Both the position numbers and the translations under genes were made by a program. A stretch of 64,000 bases of DNA from Gordonia sp. X0973 (GTDB lineage: Bacteria; Actinomycetota; Actinomycetes; Mycobacteriales; Mycobacteriaceae): positions 930,001 through 994,000 of the forward strand of contig NZ_CP054691.1 in the NCBI RefSeq assembly GCF_013348785.1. The letters are read 5' to 3'. Positions 32,801-41,411 of this stretch are shown one piece after another. The notes beneath the pieces were generated by a model. It was not told where the DNA came from. It did no database searches and worked only from the letters and a program-made list of their open reading frames with translations. Each line of letters starts with the position of its first letter. The first letter of the stretch is position 1.

Positions 32801-33004
32801 CTGCGTCTGCAGCGCGGGTTGCGGCGAGCGCGGCGGATCGTCCTCCCACACGTCGTCGATGAGGCGCTGCGCGGCCCGCGGCCGGCCGTCGGCGAGGACG
32901 AGGGACACCAGCAGACGGCGGGCGCGCAGGCCCGCGACCGGCTCGCCGGCCACGGTCACCGGTCCGAGTAGGCCGACGATGGGTCGGTCGGGTCGCTGCG
33001 GCAC
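29801..33004 (-). CDS. AfsR/SARP-type regulator with BTAD and NB-ARC ATPase domains
   Basis: A 1067-residue multidomain regulator. A winged-helix DNA-binding domain (about 1-90, GLLGPVTVAGEPVAGLRARRLLVSL) and a bacterial transcriptional activation domain (about 95-235) are followed by an NB-ARC/AAA ATPase: Walker A GPGGVGKT (281-288), Walker B SLLILDNCEQV, and GLPLAIELAAARTR. The C-terminal 450 residues are helical, probably TPR-like. It is likely to be a cytoplasmic transcription activator of an exported or secondary product. The adjacent DrrAB operon is a plausible target, but that is inference from position. Confidence 0.88.
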   Translation of the reverse strand: MPQRPDRPIVGLLGPVTVAGEPVAGLRARRLLVSLVLADGRPRAAQRLIDDVWEDDPPRSPQPALQTQISRLRPLLGGALIEGVGTAYRLTGVDTDIAIAQRLLAEGESEAIDEATQLWRGEPGDDLGDDSALAGDVARLAGAARRRLDEARAAAALNDGDYACAREIAEQRCAVDPLDEPAHVLLMRALVGQGRRADALAVFARLRRALATDLGVDPGGEATALHAELLAENPPTVAAPPTRRAKTVGLRAEPTPLVGRDADLAALVTAVGRHRVVTILGPGGVGKTRMANAVGNAVSTRRNLPVFFVPLASVRDNDDVVAALAQALDVGEVDMSTPGRPRLAVGDLADRLADAVRGRESLLILDNCEQVIEACARIVDDLIAVEPGLRVLTTSRSPLQIAAEQIYPLPVLEVEGEHPSAVELFTVRARAIRPGIELPADTVNDLCRHLDGLPLAIELAAARTRTMSVEEVARRLAARFDLLRSADRTAPDRHRTLRAVIEWSWDLLDNDARNALARLCRFPAGFSPAAAATVLGQGPEVDDALDALVNQSLLGVTEVAGRTRYRMLEMVREFGEEQLDDETGAQVDAAMARWACDYATAVRRTGESGVDRALITDVATEMENLIWVLRRALTGREAGETGDTAVTIVTVFPLVASFWGMRGMHSEIHSWAQRIIDALPAAPPDLDDRLRELWQATLLTVIGQLLAVRNLRGVARGRAALRPLHRPDLRFELPTELLGSLVLTHRVTDGVRSVVRATASANPEVRQIALGLRHNLRENAGNLAGALADADRLRDHMNPSDPFAASMINVSTASVYSQQGRWEEAVGYYRAGAHTLASIGADDDEQQARGFLVASLIAMGQVDEAETELAILADGWRPGDPAPQGNPEAVAGMILGYAEVARVRGEGSVDLYQQASDLLIGDHPMVVRDPGALMVLSVIIAGLSLEGAWPRARAVVDVVRDGMREMFTPRGWHDIPQAATMALATGLMVSTDPAETDTAARADGATLMLLSERLGARRDYRSLNDVRKHMREYSPLPDAHWQELADRVASMSRRDAVDEFYRLVVAR

Positions 33005-33113
33005 CCTGCCAGCTTAGGCGTCCGCGTCCACCGGTCCCCGCCGTGCCATTTCTCGGTCTCGTCCGGTCTGCCCCACCGAACTTCCCGAATCGGACAGGCC
33101 GGGTTGGGTCGCC

Positions 33114-33142
33114 GTTCACCCGGGCGTCCCGCCATGTCCACC
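33114..33142. promoter_or_regulatory. Possible PHO box upstream of pstS
   Basis: Three heptamers with an 11-base period, GTTCACC (33114), CGTCCCG (33125) and GTCCACC (33136). The first equals the GTTCACC unit of the actinobacterial PHO box and the third matches at 6 of 7 positions, while the middle unit is poor. It lies about 60-90 bases upstream of the pstS start, where a PhoP/RegX3-type activator would bind. Confidence 0.4.
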
Positions 33143-33202
33143 CCGGACCCCTAGCGTCCATCGCGACGGGCCCCGACGGTGGGCCGCCAGAACGAAAGGT
33201 CC

Positions 33203-34276
33203 ATGGTGAATTTCCAGCGCAAAGGTTTCGGTCGCGCGAGCGCGGCAGTGGCAGGCGTCGCCGCCGCGATGACGGTGGCGGCATGTGGTGGCGGGTCGGG
33301 CTCGAGCACGACCATCACCGGTGAGGGCTCGACGGCGCAGCAGAAGGCCATGGAGCACTTCAGCAAGGTGCTGACCGACAAGGGCGGTGCGGTCCTCGAC
33401 TACACCGGCAGCGGCTCGGGCGACGGCATCAAGAAATTCCTCGCCGGCGACGTCGACTTCGCCGGTTCGGACTCGCCGCTCAAGGACGACGAGGCGGTCA
33501 AGGCGAAGGCGCGTTGCGGCGGCAACGAGGCGTGGCACATCCCGCTCGTCGCCGGGCCGGTGGCGATCGCCTACCACCTCGACGGCGTCGAGGACCTGAA
33601 GCTGAACCCGACGGTGCTCGCGAAGATCTTCGACTCGAAGATCACCAAGTGGGACGACAAGGAGATCGCCGCGCTCAACCCGGGCGCCAAGCTCCCGTCG
33701 ACCGCGATCGTCCCGGTCCACCGCAGCGACAGCTCCGGCACCACCGACAACTTCCAGAAGTTCCTCTCCGCCGCTGCCCCGGCCGCGTGGACCCACGGGC
33801 ACTCCAAGGAGTTCAAGGGCACCGGCGGCTCGGCCGCGTCGAAGTCCACCGGGGTCGGTGACACCGTGAAGAAGACCGCGGGCGCCGTCACCTACGTCGA
33901 GTGGGGCTTCGCCACCGAGAACAACCTCGGGGTCGCCGCCATCGACTTCGGCTCCGGCGCGGTGAAGCTCACCGCCGAGTCGGCCGGCAAGGCCCTCGAC
34001 AGCGTGAAGTTCAAGCAGCCCGGTGACAAGAACCTCGTCGTCGACGCCGACGCGCTCTTCGCGTCCAAGACGGCCGGCGCCTACCCGCTGATGCTGACCA
34101 CCTACGAGGTGGTCTGCTCGACCGGCTACTCCGACGCGAAGACCGGACCGGCCATCAAGGAGGCGTTCACGACGATCCTCTCCGACGGTCAGAAGGGCCT
34201 CGCCGAGCTCGGCTACGTGCCGCTGCCGGAGGGCTACCAGGCGACGCTGCGCTCCACCGTCGACGCCCTGAAGTAG
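33203..34276 (+). CDS. pstS: Phosphate-binding lipoprotein PstS
   Basis: A 357-residue periplasmic phosphate receptor. The lipobox AAC-GGGSG puts the lipidated Cys at about residue 27. Phosphate-binding segments are GEGSTAQQ, TGSGSGDGIKKF, AGSDSPL and the HRSDSSGTTDNFQKFL motif. It captures phosphate and hands it to PstCA. Start ATG 33203 (MVNFQRKG) with GAAAGG five bases upstream. First gene of a five-gene operon. Confidence 0.95.
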   Translation: MVNFQRKGFGRASAAVAGVAAAMTVAACGGGSGSSTTITGEGSTAQQKAMEHFSKVLTDKGGAVLDYTGSGSGDGIKKFLAGDVDFAGSDSPLKDDEAVKAKARCGGNEAWHIPLVAGPVAIAYHLDGVEDLKLNPTVLAKIFDSKITKWDDKEIAALNPGAKLPSTAIVPVHRSDSSGTTDNFQKFLSAAAPAAWTHGHSKEFKGTGGSAASKSTGVGDTVKKTAGAVTYVEWGFATENNLGVAAIDFGSGAVKLTAESAGKALDSVKFKQPGDKNLVVDADALFASKTAGAYPLMLTTYEVVCSTGYSDAKTGPAIKEAFTTILSDGQKGLAELGYVPLPEGYQATLRSTVDALK

Positions 34277-34279
34277 ACC

Positions 34280-35329
34280 GTGCCGGCTCCCAACGACATG
34301 ACGACTCCCCGACAGGGGCGCCATGCCAAGCCCGATGACGCCGCCGCCACCGCGGCGGCGCCATCGGGCGACCGGCCCCCCTCATCGCTCACCGGATCGG
34401 CGGCCAGCCGCCTCGGCGATGTCGTCTTCAAACGCCTCGCGACCGGATCCGGACTCCTGGTCACCCTGGTGATCGCCCTTATCGCGGCCTTCCTCATCAT
34501 CTCGGCGGCACCGTCGCTGGCGGATAACCAGGCCAACTTCTTCACCTACTCCGGCGACTGGTCCATCGGCGGCGGAGAACTCAAGTTCGGCATCCCCAAA
34601 CTCCTCTACGCGACGCTGGTGGTCTCGATCATCGCGTTGCTGATCGCCATGCCGATCGCCCTGGGCATCTCGGTCTTCCTTACCGAGTACGCGCACAAGA
34701 AGCTCGTCGGCCCGGTGACCTACCTGGTCGACCTGCTGGCTGCGGTGCCCTCGATCGTCTACGGCCTGTGGGGCATCCTCGTCCTCGGCCCGGCGATGGT
34801 CCCGGTCAACCGCTGGCTGGTCGACAACCTCGGCTTCCTCCCGTTCTTCACGGAGCCGAAGGACAACGTGACCAACATGTCGACCGGCGGAACCCTGCTC
34901 ACCGCGGGGATCGTGCTGGCCGTCATGATCCTGCCGATCATCACCGCCGTCACCCGCGAGGTGTTCACGCAGACGCCGGTCAGCCACCGCGAGGCGGCCC
35001 TGGCACTGGGTGCGACCAAGTGGGAGGTCGTGCGCACCGCCGTCCTGCCGTTCGGTTTCTCCGGCTACATCAGCGGTTCGATGCTCGGCCTGGGCCGCGC
35101 CCTCGGCGAGACGATGGCGCTCTACCTCATCATCTCCAACACCGGCCCGATCGACTTCAACCTCATGGAGAGCGGCGAGACCTTCGCGACGAAGATCGCC
35201 AACAACGCCGCCGAATTCGACTCGCCCGCCAAGACCGGTGCGTTCATCTCCGCCGGCCTCGCGCTGTTCGTGCTGACCTTCCTGGTCAACGCCGCCGCGC
35301 GCGCCATCGTCGCGAGAAAGAAGGCGTGA
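34280..35329 (+). CDS. pstC: Phosphate ABC permease PstC
   Basis: A 349-residue membrane permease, six helices, starting 3 bases after pstS with GTG (ATG 34298 is an alternative, with no clear binding site for either). The N-terminal 50 residues are polar and Ala-rich. The permease motifs VDLLAAVPSIVYGLWG and EAALALGATKWEVVRTAVLPFGFSGYISG (EAA loop for PstB contact) are clear. Confidence 0.94.
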   Translation: MPAPNDMTTPRQGRHAKPDDAAATAAAPSGDRPPSSLTGSAASRLGDVVFKRLATGSGLLVTLVIALIAAFLIISAAPSLADNQANFFTYSGDWSIGGGELKFGIPKLLYATLVVSIIALLIAMPIALGISVFLTEYAHKKLVGPVTYLVDLLAAVPSIVYGLWGILVLGPAMVPVNRWLVDNLGFLPFFTEPKDNVTNMSTGGTLLTAGIVLAVMILPIITAVTREVFTQTPVSHREAALALGATKWEVVRTAVLPFGFSGYISGSMLGLGRALGETMALYLIISNTGPIDFNLMESGETFATKIANNAAEFDSPAKTGAFISAGLALFVLTFLVNAAARAIVARKKA

Positions 35330-35330
35330 C

Positions 35331-36206
35331 ATGACCACCGTCGAATCGGTCCGGTCCAGCTTCAAACCGCTCAGCGGCCGTCGCAAGGCGGTCAACGGCG
35401 TGGCCCGCGGCGCGGTCGTCCTGGCCGTCGTCATCGCCATGATCCCGTTGGTGTGGCTGCTGGTGACGCTGATCGCCAAGGGGATCGGCCCGATCGTCGA
35501 CCCGAATTGGTGGCTGCGTTCGGAGCGCTACGGGGGTGCGGCGAACGCCGTCGTCGGCACCTTGGTGCAGACGCTGCTGGCGACGATCATCTCGGTGCCG
35601 CTGGGCATCCTCGTGGCCGTCTACCTCGTCGAATACTCCGACGGGAAATCGGTCCTGGCCCGCGCCACCACCTTCATGGTCGACATCCTCTCCGGCGTCC
35701 CGTCGATCGTCGCGGCGCTGTTCGTCTACGCGGTGTGGCGCACGACGCTGGGCATGCCGCGGATGGGATTCCTCGTCGCCATCGCGCTGGTGCTGCTGAT
35801 GATGCCGCTGGTGGTGCGCAGCACCGAGGAGATGCTGAAGATCGTGCCACAGGACCTGCGCGAGGCGTCCTATGCGCTGGGCGTGCCCAAGTGGAAGACC
35901 ATCCTGCGGATCGTGCTGCCGACGGCGCTCTCGGGCATCGTCACCGGCGTCATGCTGGCCATCGCCCGCGTCATGGGCGAATCCGCGCCGGTGCTGATCC
36001 TCGTCGGCTCGACCAAGGCGATGAACTGGAATCCGTTCGACGGTAACCAGGAATCGCTGCCGCTGATGATGGTGCAGCAGTACGGCCAGGGACCCGGCGC
36101 CTTCGACAAGGTCTGGGGGGCGGCCCTCTCGCTGGTCATCCTCGTCGCCATCGCCTACGTCGGAGCCAAGGTCGTCTCGACCGTCTTCGCGCCCAAGAAG
36201 AGCTAA
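35331..36206 (+). CDS. pstA: Phosphate ABC permease PstA
   Basis: A 291-residue partner permease of PstC with the same architecture: VDILSGVPSIVAALFVY and the EAA-type loop REASYALGVPKWKTILRIVLPTALSGIVTG. It begins 1 base after the pstC stop, so translation is coupled. Together with PstC it forms the phosphate channel. Confidence 0.94.
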   Translation: MTTVESVRSSFKPLSGRRKAVNGVARGAVVLAVVIAMIPLVWLLVTLIAKGIGPIVDPNWWLRSERYGGAANAVVGTLVQTLLATIISVPLGILVAVYLVEYSDGKSVLARATTFMVDILSGVPSIVAALFVYAVWRTTLGMPRMGFLVAIALVLLMMPLVVRSTEEMLKIVPQDLREASYALGVPKWKTILRIVLPTALSGIVTGVMLAIARVMGESAPVLILVGSTKAMNWNPFDGNQESLPLMMVQQYGQGPGAFDKVWGAALSLVILVAIAYVGAKVVSTVFAPKKS

Positions 36207-36218
36207 GGACTATCCATC

Positions 36219-36995
36219 ATGGCCAAGCGCCTCGATATCACCGATCTGAACGTCTACTACAGCAAATTCCTCGCCGTGAAAGACGTGTCGCTGAAGGTGC
36301 CGCCGCGCAGCGTCACCGCCTTCATCGGCCCGTCCGGCTGCGGCAAGTCGACGGTGCTGCGCACCCTCAACCGCATGCACGAGGTCACCCCCGGCGCGTA
36401 TGCGACCGGGTCGGTGCTGCTCGACGGGGAGGACATCTACGGCAAGGCCGTCGACCCGGTGAGCGTGCGCTCCACCATCGGCATGGTCTTCCAGCGCCCC
36501 AACCCCTTCCCGACGATGTCGATCCGCGACAACGTCGTCGCCGGGCTCAAACTGCAGGGCGAGCGCAACGGCCGAAAACTCGACGAGGTGGCCGAGCGCA
36601 GCCTGCGCGGGGCGAACCTCTGGGATGAGGTGAAGGATCGCCTCGACAAGCCAGGCGGGGGACTGTCCGGCGGTCAGCAGCAGCGGCTGTGCATCGCCCG
36701 GGCCATCGCCGTCGAGCCCGACGTGCTGCTGATGGACGAGCCCTGCTCGGCCCTCGACCCGATCTCCACACTGGCGATCGAGGATCTGATCGGCGAGCTC
36801 AAGAAGGCGTTCACCATCGTCATCGTCACGCACAACATGCAGCAGGCCGCCCGGGTCAGCGACAAGACCGCCTTCTTCAACCTCGAAGGCGTCGGGCAGC
36901 CCGGGCAGCTCGTCGAGATCAACGACACCGAGACCATGTTCTCCAACCCGACCAAGCGGGAGACCGAGGACTACATCTCCGGCCGGTTCGGCTGA
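36219..36995 (+). CDS. pstB: Phosphate ABC transporter ATPase PstB
   Basis: A 258-residue ATPase: Walker A GPSGCGKS (37-44), signature [14 protein letters not shown], Walker [14 protein letters not shown], switch His in [13 protein letters not shown]. It energises PstCA. It follows pstA after 12 bases and precedes phoU. Confidence 0.95.
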   Translation: MAKRLDITDLNVYYSKFLAVKDVSLKVPPRSVTAFIGPSGCGKSTVLRTLNRMHEVTPGAYATGSVLLDGEDIYGKAVDPVSVRSTIGMVFQRPNPFPTMSIRDNVVAGLKLQGERNGRKLDEVAERSLRGANLWDEVKDRLDKPGGGLSGGQQQRLCIARAIAVEPDVLLMDEPCSALDPISTLAIEDLIGELKKAFTIVIVTHNMQQAARVSDKTAFFNLEGVGQPGQLVEINDTETMFSNPTKRETEDYISGRFG

Positions 36996-37048
36996 CCGTC
37001 CGCACCGACTCACCCACCGACTCGCCACCACGATTAGCAGGGATACCG

Positions 37049-37714
37049 ATGCGTACCGCATATCACGAGCAATTGACCGAATTGAATTCCACGCTGGGCC
37101 AGATGTGTGAGCTGTCCGGCGTCACGATGGAGCACGCGACCCGGGCGCTGCTGCAGGCCGACCTCGACGTCGCCGAGGAGTTGCTGCGCGACCGCGAGGG
37201 GATGACCGGGCTGGCCGCCGACGCCGAGGACCGGGCCTTCAAGCTGCTGGCGCTACAGGCGCCGGTGGCCGGCGAACTCCGCGAGGTCGTCAGCGGCTTC
37301 CAGATTGTTGCCGACATCGACCGGATGTACGCGCTGGCGCTGCACGTCGCCAAGGTGGCGCGACTGCGCCACCCGGAGCCTGCGTTGCCCGAGGAAGTGC
37401 GCGGCTACTTCGCCGAGATGGGCCGGTTGGCCGTCCGGCTCGCGCACGGGGCGCGCGACGTGCTCGACTCCCTCGACGCCAATGCGGCGCTCGCGCTCGG
37501 CGCCGACGACGACGCGATGGACGACCTGCACCGCCACCTGTTCAGCGTGCTGATGGACCGGGATTGGCCGCACGGGGTGGCCGCCGCCGTCGACGTGACG
37601 CTCTTGGGCCGCTACTACGAGCGGTTCGCCGACCACGCCGTCGCCGTCGGGCGGCGCGTCGTGTTCCAGGCGACCGGGAAGACCCCGGAGCAGATCATCG
37701 CCGAGCAGGAGTAG
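37049..37714 (+). CDS. phoU: Phosphate signalling protein PhoU
   Basis: A 221-residue helical protein with two PhoU repeats. The metal-cluster/helix motif appears as [21 protein letters not shown] in the first half and [24 protein letters not shown] in the second. PhoU damps the phosphate-starvation response and Pst transport. Start ATG 37049. It ends 3 bases before the convergent P450 gene, leaving no room for a separate terminator. Confidence 0.93.
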   Translation: MRTAYHEQLTELNSTLGQMCELSGVTMEHATRALLQADLDVAEELLRDREGMTGLAADAEDRAFKLLALQAPVAGELREVVSGFQIVADIDRMYALALHVAKVARLRHPEPALPEEVRGYFAEMGRLAVRLAHGARDVLDSLDANAALALGADDDAMDDLHRHLFSVLMDRDWPHGVAAAVDVTLLGRYYERFADHAVAVGRRVVFQATGKTPEQIIAEQE

Positions 37715-37717
37715 GGC

Positions 37718-39157
37718 TCAGTCGATCGCGTCGGCCACGACGATGCCGCCGCGGGCCGGGATCATCGTGACGTTGCGGTGCCGCGGCTTCTCGGCCGGTC
37801 GGTCGTGGGTGCGCAGGTCGACCCGGCGCAGGATCGCGCCGACGACCGTCTGCAACTCCGCCATCGCCAGCGGTGCGCCCAGGCAGCGGCGGATACCCCC
37901 GCCGAAGGGCATCAGCTCGTAGGGGTTGATGCGGGTGCCCAGGAAGCGGTCCGGGTTGAACTCGAAGGGGTGCGGATACAGGTCGTCGCGGTGGTGCAGC
38001 AGCAGGATGCTGACGAGCGCGGTGGTGTCCGGCTCGACGCGGACGTCGCCGAAGTCGAAGGGGGCCAACAGGTTCCGCGCGACGATCGGGACGACGGGGC
38101 GCGCCCGCATCGATTCGTTGATGACGGCCTCGACGTAGGGCTCGTCGCCGCCCAACGCCGCGGCGCGGGCCCGCGTGTAGACCTCGCGGTTGCGGGTGAG
38201 GCGCTCGAAGGTCCACGCGACCGTGTTGGCCGTCGTCTCGTGTCCGGCGAGGACCAAGGTCATCAGTTCGTCGCGGATCTCGCTGTCCGACAAGGGGTTT
38301 CCGTCGGTGTCGCGGGCCGCGAGCAGTAGCGCCATGATGTCGTCGCGCGACGTCGATCCCGGTTCGGCGCGGCGCTCGGCCAGCACGCGGTAGACGGCGC
38401 GGTCGACCCCGGCCAGGACCAGTTTGAGCAGGCCGACCGGGTCTTCCCGCCGTGCGTTCACCAGCTGGGTGACGGTGGCGAAGGGGGTCGTCGACAGCCG
38501 CAGCAGGCGCAGGATGGCGGTGCGCATGGCGCGCTCGGCGTCGGTCGCCTCGCTCGGATCGGGCAGGCCGAAGATGGCCGACATGATCACGTCGAGGGTG
38601 ATCGCGTGGGCGATGTCCGACAGCGGTACCGGCTTGCCGACCGGCCACGCGCGCAACCCGGCGTCGGTGGCCCGTTCGATGCTCTGCTGATACTTCGCGA
38701 CGGCCTTGCCGTGAAAGCGGGGGAGCAGCAGTGCGCGTTGCTGGCGGTGGCGCTCGCCGATGGAGGTGAGCACGGAGTCGGGCCCGACGATGGGGGCCAA
38801 CGGCGACTGGTGGGTGGCCGACGGGGCGATCGACTCATCGGCGGTCATCACCGTCTTGATCTGCCCGGGGTCGTAGATCAGGACGACGGGCCCGCCGGGG
38901 CCGCCGGGCAGCGTGTAGCGCAGGACGTCGGTGCCGCGCCGGGCGGCGCGCGCCGCGTCGCCGAACAGGAGGTCGCCCTGGCGGGTGACGAAGGCCAGCG
39001 ACGTGGAGAACCCGCCGGGCAGCAGGGAGCGATGGGCGTCGACCAAGGCCACCGGCCCGTCCGCACCTGCGCCGTCGCCGAGGCCGGACCGTGCGTCCGG
39101 CGGTGCGAGATACCAGTGTCGGGTGCTCGTGCTCGGTGTGGTGATCGTCGCGGTCAT
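37718..39157 (-). CDS. Cytochrome P450
   Basis: A 479-residue heme monooxygenase, class I type as in actinobacteria. The I-helix oxygen motif is AGHETT (304-309), ExxR is ESMR (348-351), and the heme-binding loop is FGGGIRRCLGA with Cys425. Substrate unknown; the longer N-terminus and RFHG-containing B-C region resemble CYP135/138-type mycobacterial enzymes. Start ATG 39157 with a strong GGAGGA. A small membrane protein gene follows upstream on the same strand; no ferredoxin gene is adjacent. Confidence 0.9.
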   Translation of the reverse strand: MTATITTPSTSTRHWYLAPPDARSGLGDGAGADGPVALVDAHRSLLPGGFSTSLAFVTRQGDLLFGDAARAARRGTDVLRYTLPGGPGGPVVLIYDPGQIKTVMTADESIAPSATHQSPLAPIVGPDSVLTSIGERHRQQRALLLPRFHGKAVAKYQQSIERATDAGLRAWPVGKPVPLSDIAHAITLDVIMSAIFGLPDPSEATDAERAMRTAILRLLRLSTTPFATVTQLVNARREDPVGLLKLVLAGVDRAVYRVLAERRAEPGSTSRDDIMALLLAARDTDGNPLSDSEIRDELMTLVLAGHETTANTVAWTFERLTRNREVYTRARAAALGGDEPYVEAVINESMRARPVVPIVARNLLAPFDFGDVRVEPDTTALVSILLLHHRDDLYPHPFEFNPDRFLGTRINPYELMPFGGGIRRCLGAPLAMAELQTVVGAILRRVDLRTHDRPAEKPRHRNVTMIPARGGIVVADAID

Positions 39158-39185
39158 CGCTATTCCTCCCCGTTGATCCAGCGTA

Positions 39186-39377
39186 TTACGCGGCGTGGTG
39201 GGCCGCACCGGCTTCCAGCGCGTGCCGGGCGGCCTTGCGCTCGCGTTCTCGTCGGAGTTCCCGATCGTGCAGCGCGTCGGCGAACTCGCGGTTGCGGAAG
39301 TCCAGGCCGTTGGGGTTGTGCATCAACAGGTAGATGGCTTCTCCGATGACTGCGGCGGCGGCGATGACGTACAGCAT
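39186..39377 (-). CDS. Small single-helix membrane protein
   Basis: A 63-residue protein. One N-terminal membrane helix (LYVIAAAAVIGEAIYLLM, residues 2-19) is followed by a charged cytoplasmic domain rich in Arg, Glu and His (DFRNREFADALHDREL, then AARHALEAGAAHHAA). Start ATG 39377 has GAAGGAG 6 bases upstream; ATG 39392 would lose this. It ends 29 bases before the P450 start on the same strand. No family recognised. Confidence 0.6.
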   Translation of the reverse strand: MLYVIAAAAVIGEAIYLLMHNPNGLDFRNREFADALHDRELRRERERKAARHALEAGAAHHAA

Positions 39378-39556
39378 GACGTGCTCCTTCACCTCGGCGT
39401 CCCGGGCCGGGTGTCCGGGGCTTGGTAATCACGCTAGGTCCGCCATCGGGGCACGTCAGCGGGCTACGGGACCATCTTGTGCCCGTCTCGGGGAGGAGTG
39501 GCGAATCCGCCCGTGGGCGGAGGTCCGGCGGCGCGGCGGGGGCTAGGATCGCAGGG

Positions 39557-40753
39557 GTGGTGCGCTGGATTCTCGACCGCTACCGACATGCCTTCGCGCT
39601 GACCGGCTACAACTACCCGCCCTACTACATGCTGGTGGCCGAAGCCGGCATGGTCTGCTTCACCTCGTTCGCGGCCGTCCAGCGCCTCGTCGCGGGAGTA
39701 TCCGGTTGGCAGTGGTCGATCCTCGCCGCCGCCTTCGTGTTGGGGAGCGCGTCCTCGGTCCTCACCCTGTTCAAGGGTCATCGTCCGCTGATCCCGGTGC
39801 TGTTGGTCAACAGCGTGGCGACGACGGGGCTGTTCTGGTCGATTCCGGTACACGGCGACGTCTCGCCACTGATCCTGGTGCTGGCCGCCACGATGACGAC
39901 GGCGGTCGTGCCCTTCCGGCAGGCGATCCTCTACGTGCTCGCCTTTGAGGCGGCGATGATCGGCGGCGTGGTGTCGGGTGCCGTCGAACAGGGCTGGCTG
40001 CCCCTGGTCATGATGGTGGGCTTCGGTGGCTGCGTCGGCCAGCTGATGCAACAGCAGCTGCGGGCGTCGGATGCGGAGCGGCGCGAGCGCGAGCAGCAGC
40101 AGATCGTCGATCGCGCCGGGATCGCCGGTGAGGTCCACGACGTCGTCGCGCATTCGCTGAGCATCGTGCTGCTGAACGTCACGGCGGCCCGACGTGCGCT
40201 GGAGTGCGGAGACGACGTCGCCGACGCGGTGGAGGCGCTGCGCGACGCGGAGAGTCAGGGGCGGGCGGCGATGGGCGATGTGCGGCGCACCATCGAGTTG
40301 CTGCGCACCGACGGGGTGTCCGACGCCGCCCAGCCCGGTTTGGCGGATGTCGGCGAACTCGTGGCCGGCTTCCGTCGGGCGGGGTCCACCGTCTCCGTCG
40401 CTGTGCGCGATCCCGTCGAAGACCTGTCCAGCGCCACGGGTCTCGCCGTCTACCGGGTGGTGCAGGAATCGCTCACGAACGCGTCGAAGCATGCGGCGGA
40501 TCGTCCGGTCGAGGTGTCGGCGGGGCCGGTCGGCCGACGGGGCTACGCGGTTCGCATCACCAATCCCGTCGGCGCCGTGCGCCGGGGCAGCAGTGGCCTG
40601 GGGTTGGCCGGGATGGCCTCGCGCGTGGAGAACCTGGGCGGCGTGTTCTCCGCGGGTGTCGTCGGCGGCGAATGGGTGGTGCGCGCGGAGTTCGGCGACG
40701 TGGTGCCCGACCGGGTCACCTGCCCGGTCGAGGAGGTCTTCGGTGGACGCTGA
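39557..40753 (+). CDS. Sensor histidine kinase, NarL/DesK-type (HisKA_3)
   Basis: A 398-residue kinase. Five or six membrane helices (about 25-155) form the sensor, then a coiled linker (QQQLRASDAERREREQQQ) leads to the HisKA_3 domain with phospho-acceptor His in GEVHDVVAHSLSIVL. The ATPase domain has NASKHAADRPVEV (N-box) and GSSGLGLAGMASRVENLGG. Start taken at GTG 39557 with AGGA 8 bases upstream; GTG 39560 is possible. Overlaps the response-regulator gene by 11 bases. No large extracellular domain, so the signal probably lies in the membrane. Confidence 0.87.
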   Translation: MVRWILDRYRHAFALTGYNYPPYYMLVAEAGMVCFTSFAAVQRLVAGVSGWQWSILAAAFVLGSASSVLTLFKGHRPLIPVLLVNSVATTGLFWSIPVHGDVSPLILVLAATMTTAVVPFRQAILYVLAFEAAMIGGVVSGAVEQGWLPLVMMVGFGGCVGQLMQQQLRASDAERREREQQQIVDRAGIAGEVHDVVAHSLSIVLLNVTAARRALECGDDVADAVEALRDAESQGRAAMGDVRRTIELLRTDGVSDAAQPGLADVGELVAGFRRAGSTVSVAVRDPVEDLSSATGLAVYRVVQESLTNASKHAADRPVEVSAGPVGRRGYAVRITNPVGAVRRGSSGLGLAGMASRVENLGGVFSAGVVGGEWVVRAEFGDVVPDRVTCPVEEVFGGR

Positions 40754-41411
40754 GCCGATTCGCGTGGTCCTCGTCGACGACCAGGAACTGGTCCGCTCCG
40801 GCCTGCGCCGCATCCTGCGGCGGCGCGACGGATTCGAGATCGTCGCCGAGTGCGGTGACGGCGACGAGGTGCCGGCCGCCGTCGCGTCCTGCGATCCCGA
40901 CGTCGTCGTCATGGACCTGCGGATGAAGCGGGTCAGCGGGATGGCGGCCACCGCCGCGCTGCGCGGCGGGCCGCCCGTGCTGGTGCTCACGACTTTCCGC
41001 GACGAGGAGCTGCTCTCCGCGGCCCTGCGGGCCGGTGCGGCCGGTTTCGTGCTCAAGGATTCGCCGGCCGAGGAACTCATCCGGGCGGTGCGGCTGGTGG
41101 CCGCGGGGGAGGCGGTGCTCGACCCGGCGGTGACCGGCCGGGTGCTCGAGGCCTATCGCTCGTCGAGCCCGCCGCCAGGCGCCGACGTCGCCCGGGCGCT
41201 GCAGCGGCTCACCGCGCGCGAGCGAACCGTCCTCGAATTGATGGGTCGCGGGCTGACCAACGACGAGATCGCGGCGGAGCTGGTCATCTCCGTGGTCACG
41301 GTGAAAAGCCACGTCGGAAAGATCTTCCGCGCCCTGGACGTCCGCGACCGGGCGGCGGCGGTCGTCTTCGCCTTCGACCACGGTGTCGTGGCGCCGCGTT
41401 CCGGCGGCTGA
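40743..41411 (+). CDS. LuxR/NarL-family response regulator
   Basis: A 222-residue regulator, partner of the preceding kinase. Receiver domain: VDDQELVRSG, phosphoacceptor Asp in VVVMDLRMKRVSG, Thr in LTTF, Lys in LKDSP. The C-terminal LuxR HTH reads LTARERTVLELMGRGLTNDEIAAELVISVVTVKSHVGKIF. GTG start with AGGAGG upstream. Ends exactly next to the stop of the convergent glycosylase gene. Confidence 0.9.
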   Translation: MDAEPIRVVLVDDQELVRSGLRRILRRRDGFEIVAECGDGDEVPAAVASCDPDVVVMDLRMKRVSGMAATAALRGGPPVLVLTTFRDEELLSAALRAGAAGFVLKDSPAEELIRAVRLVAAGEAVLDPAVTGRVLEAYRSSSPPPGADVARALQRLTARERTVLELMGRGLTNDEIAAELVISVVTVKSHVGKIFRALDVRDRAAAVVFAFDHGVVAPRSGG

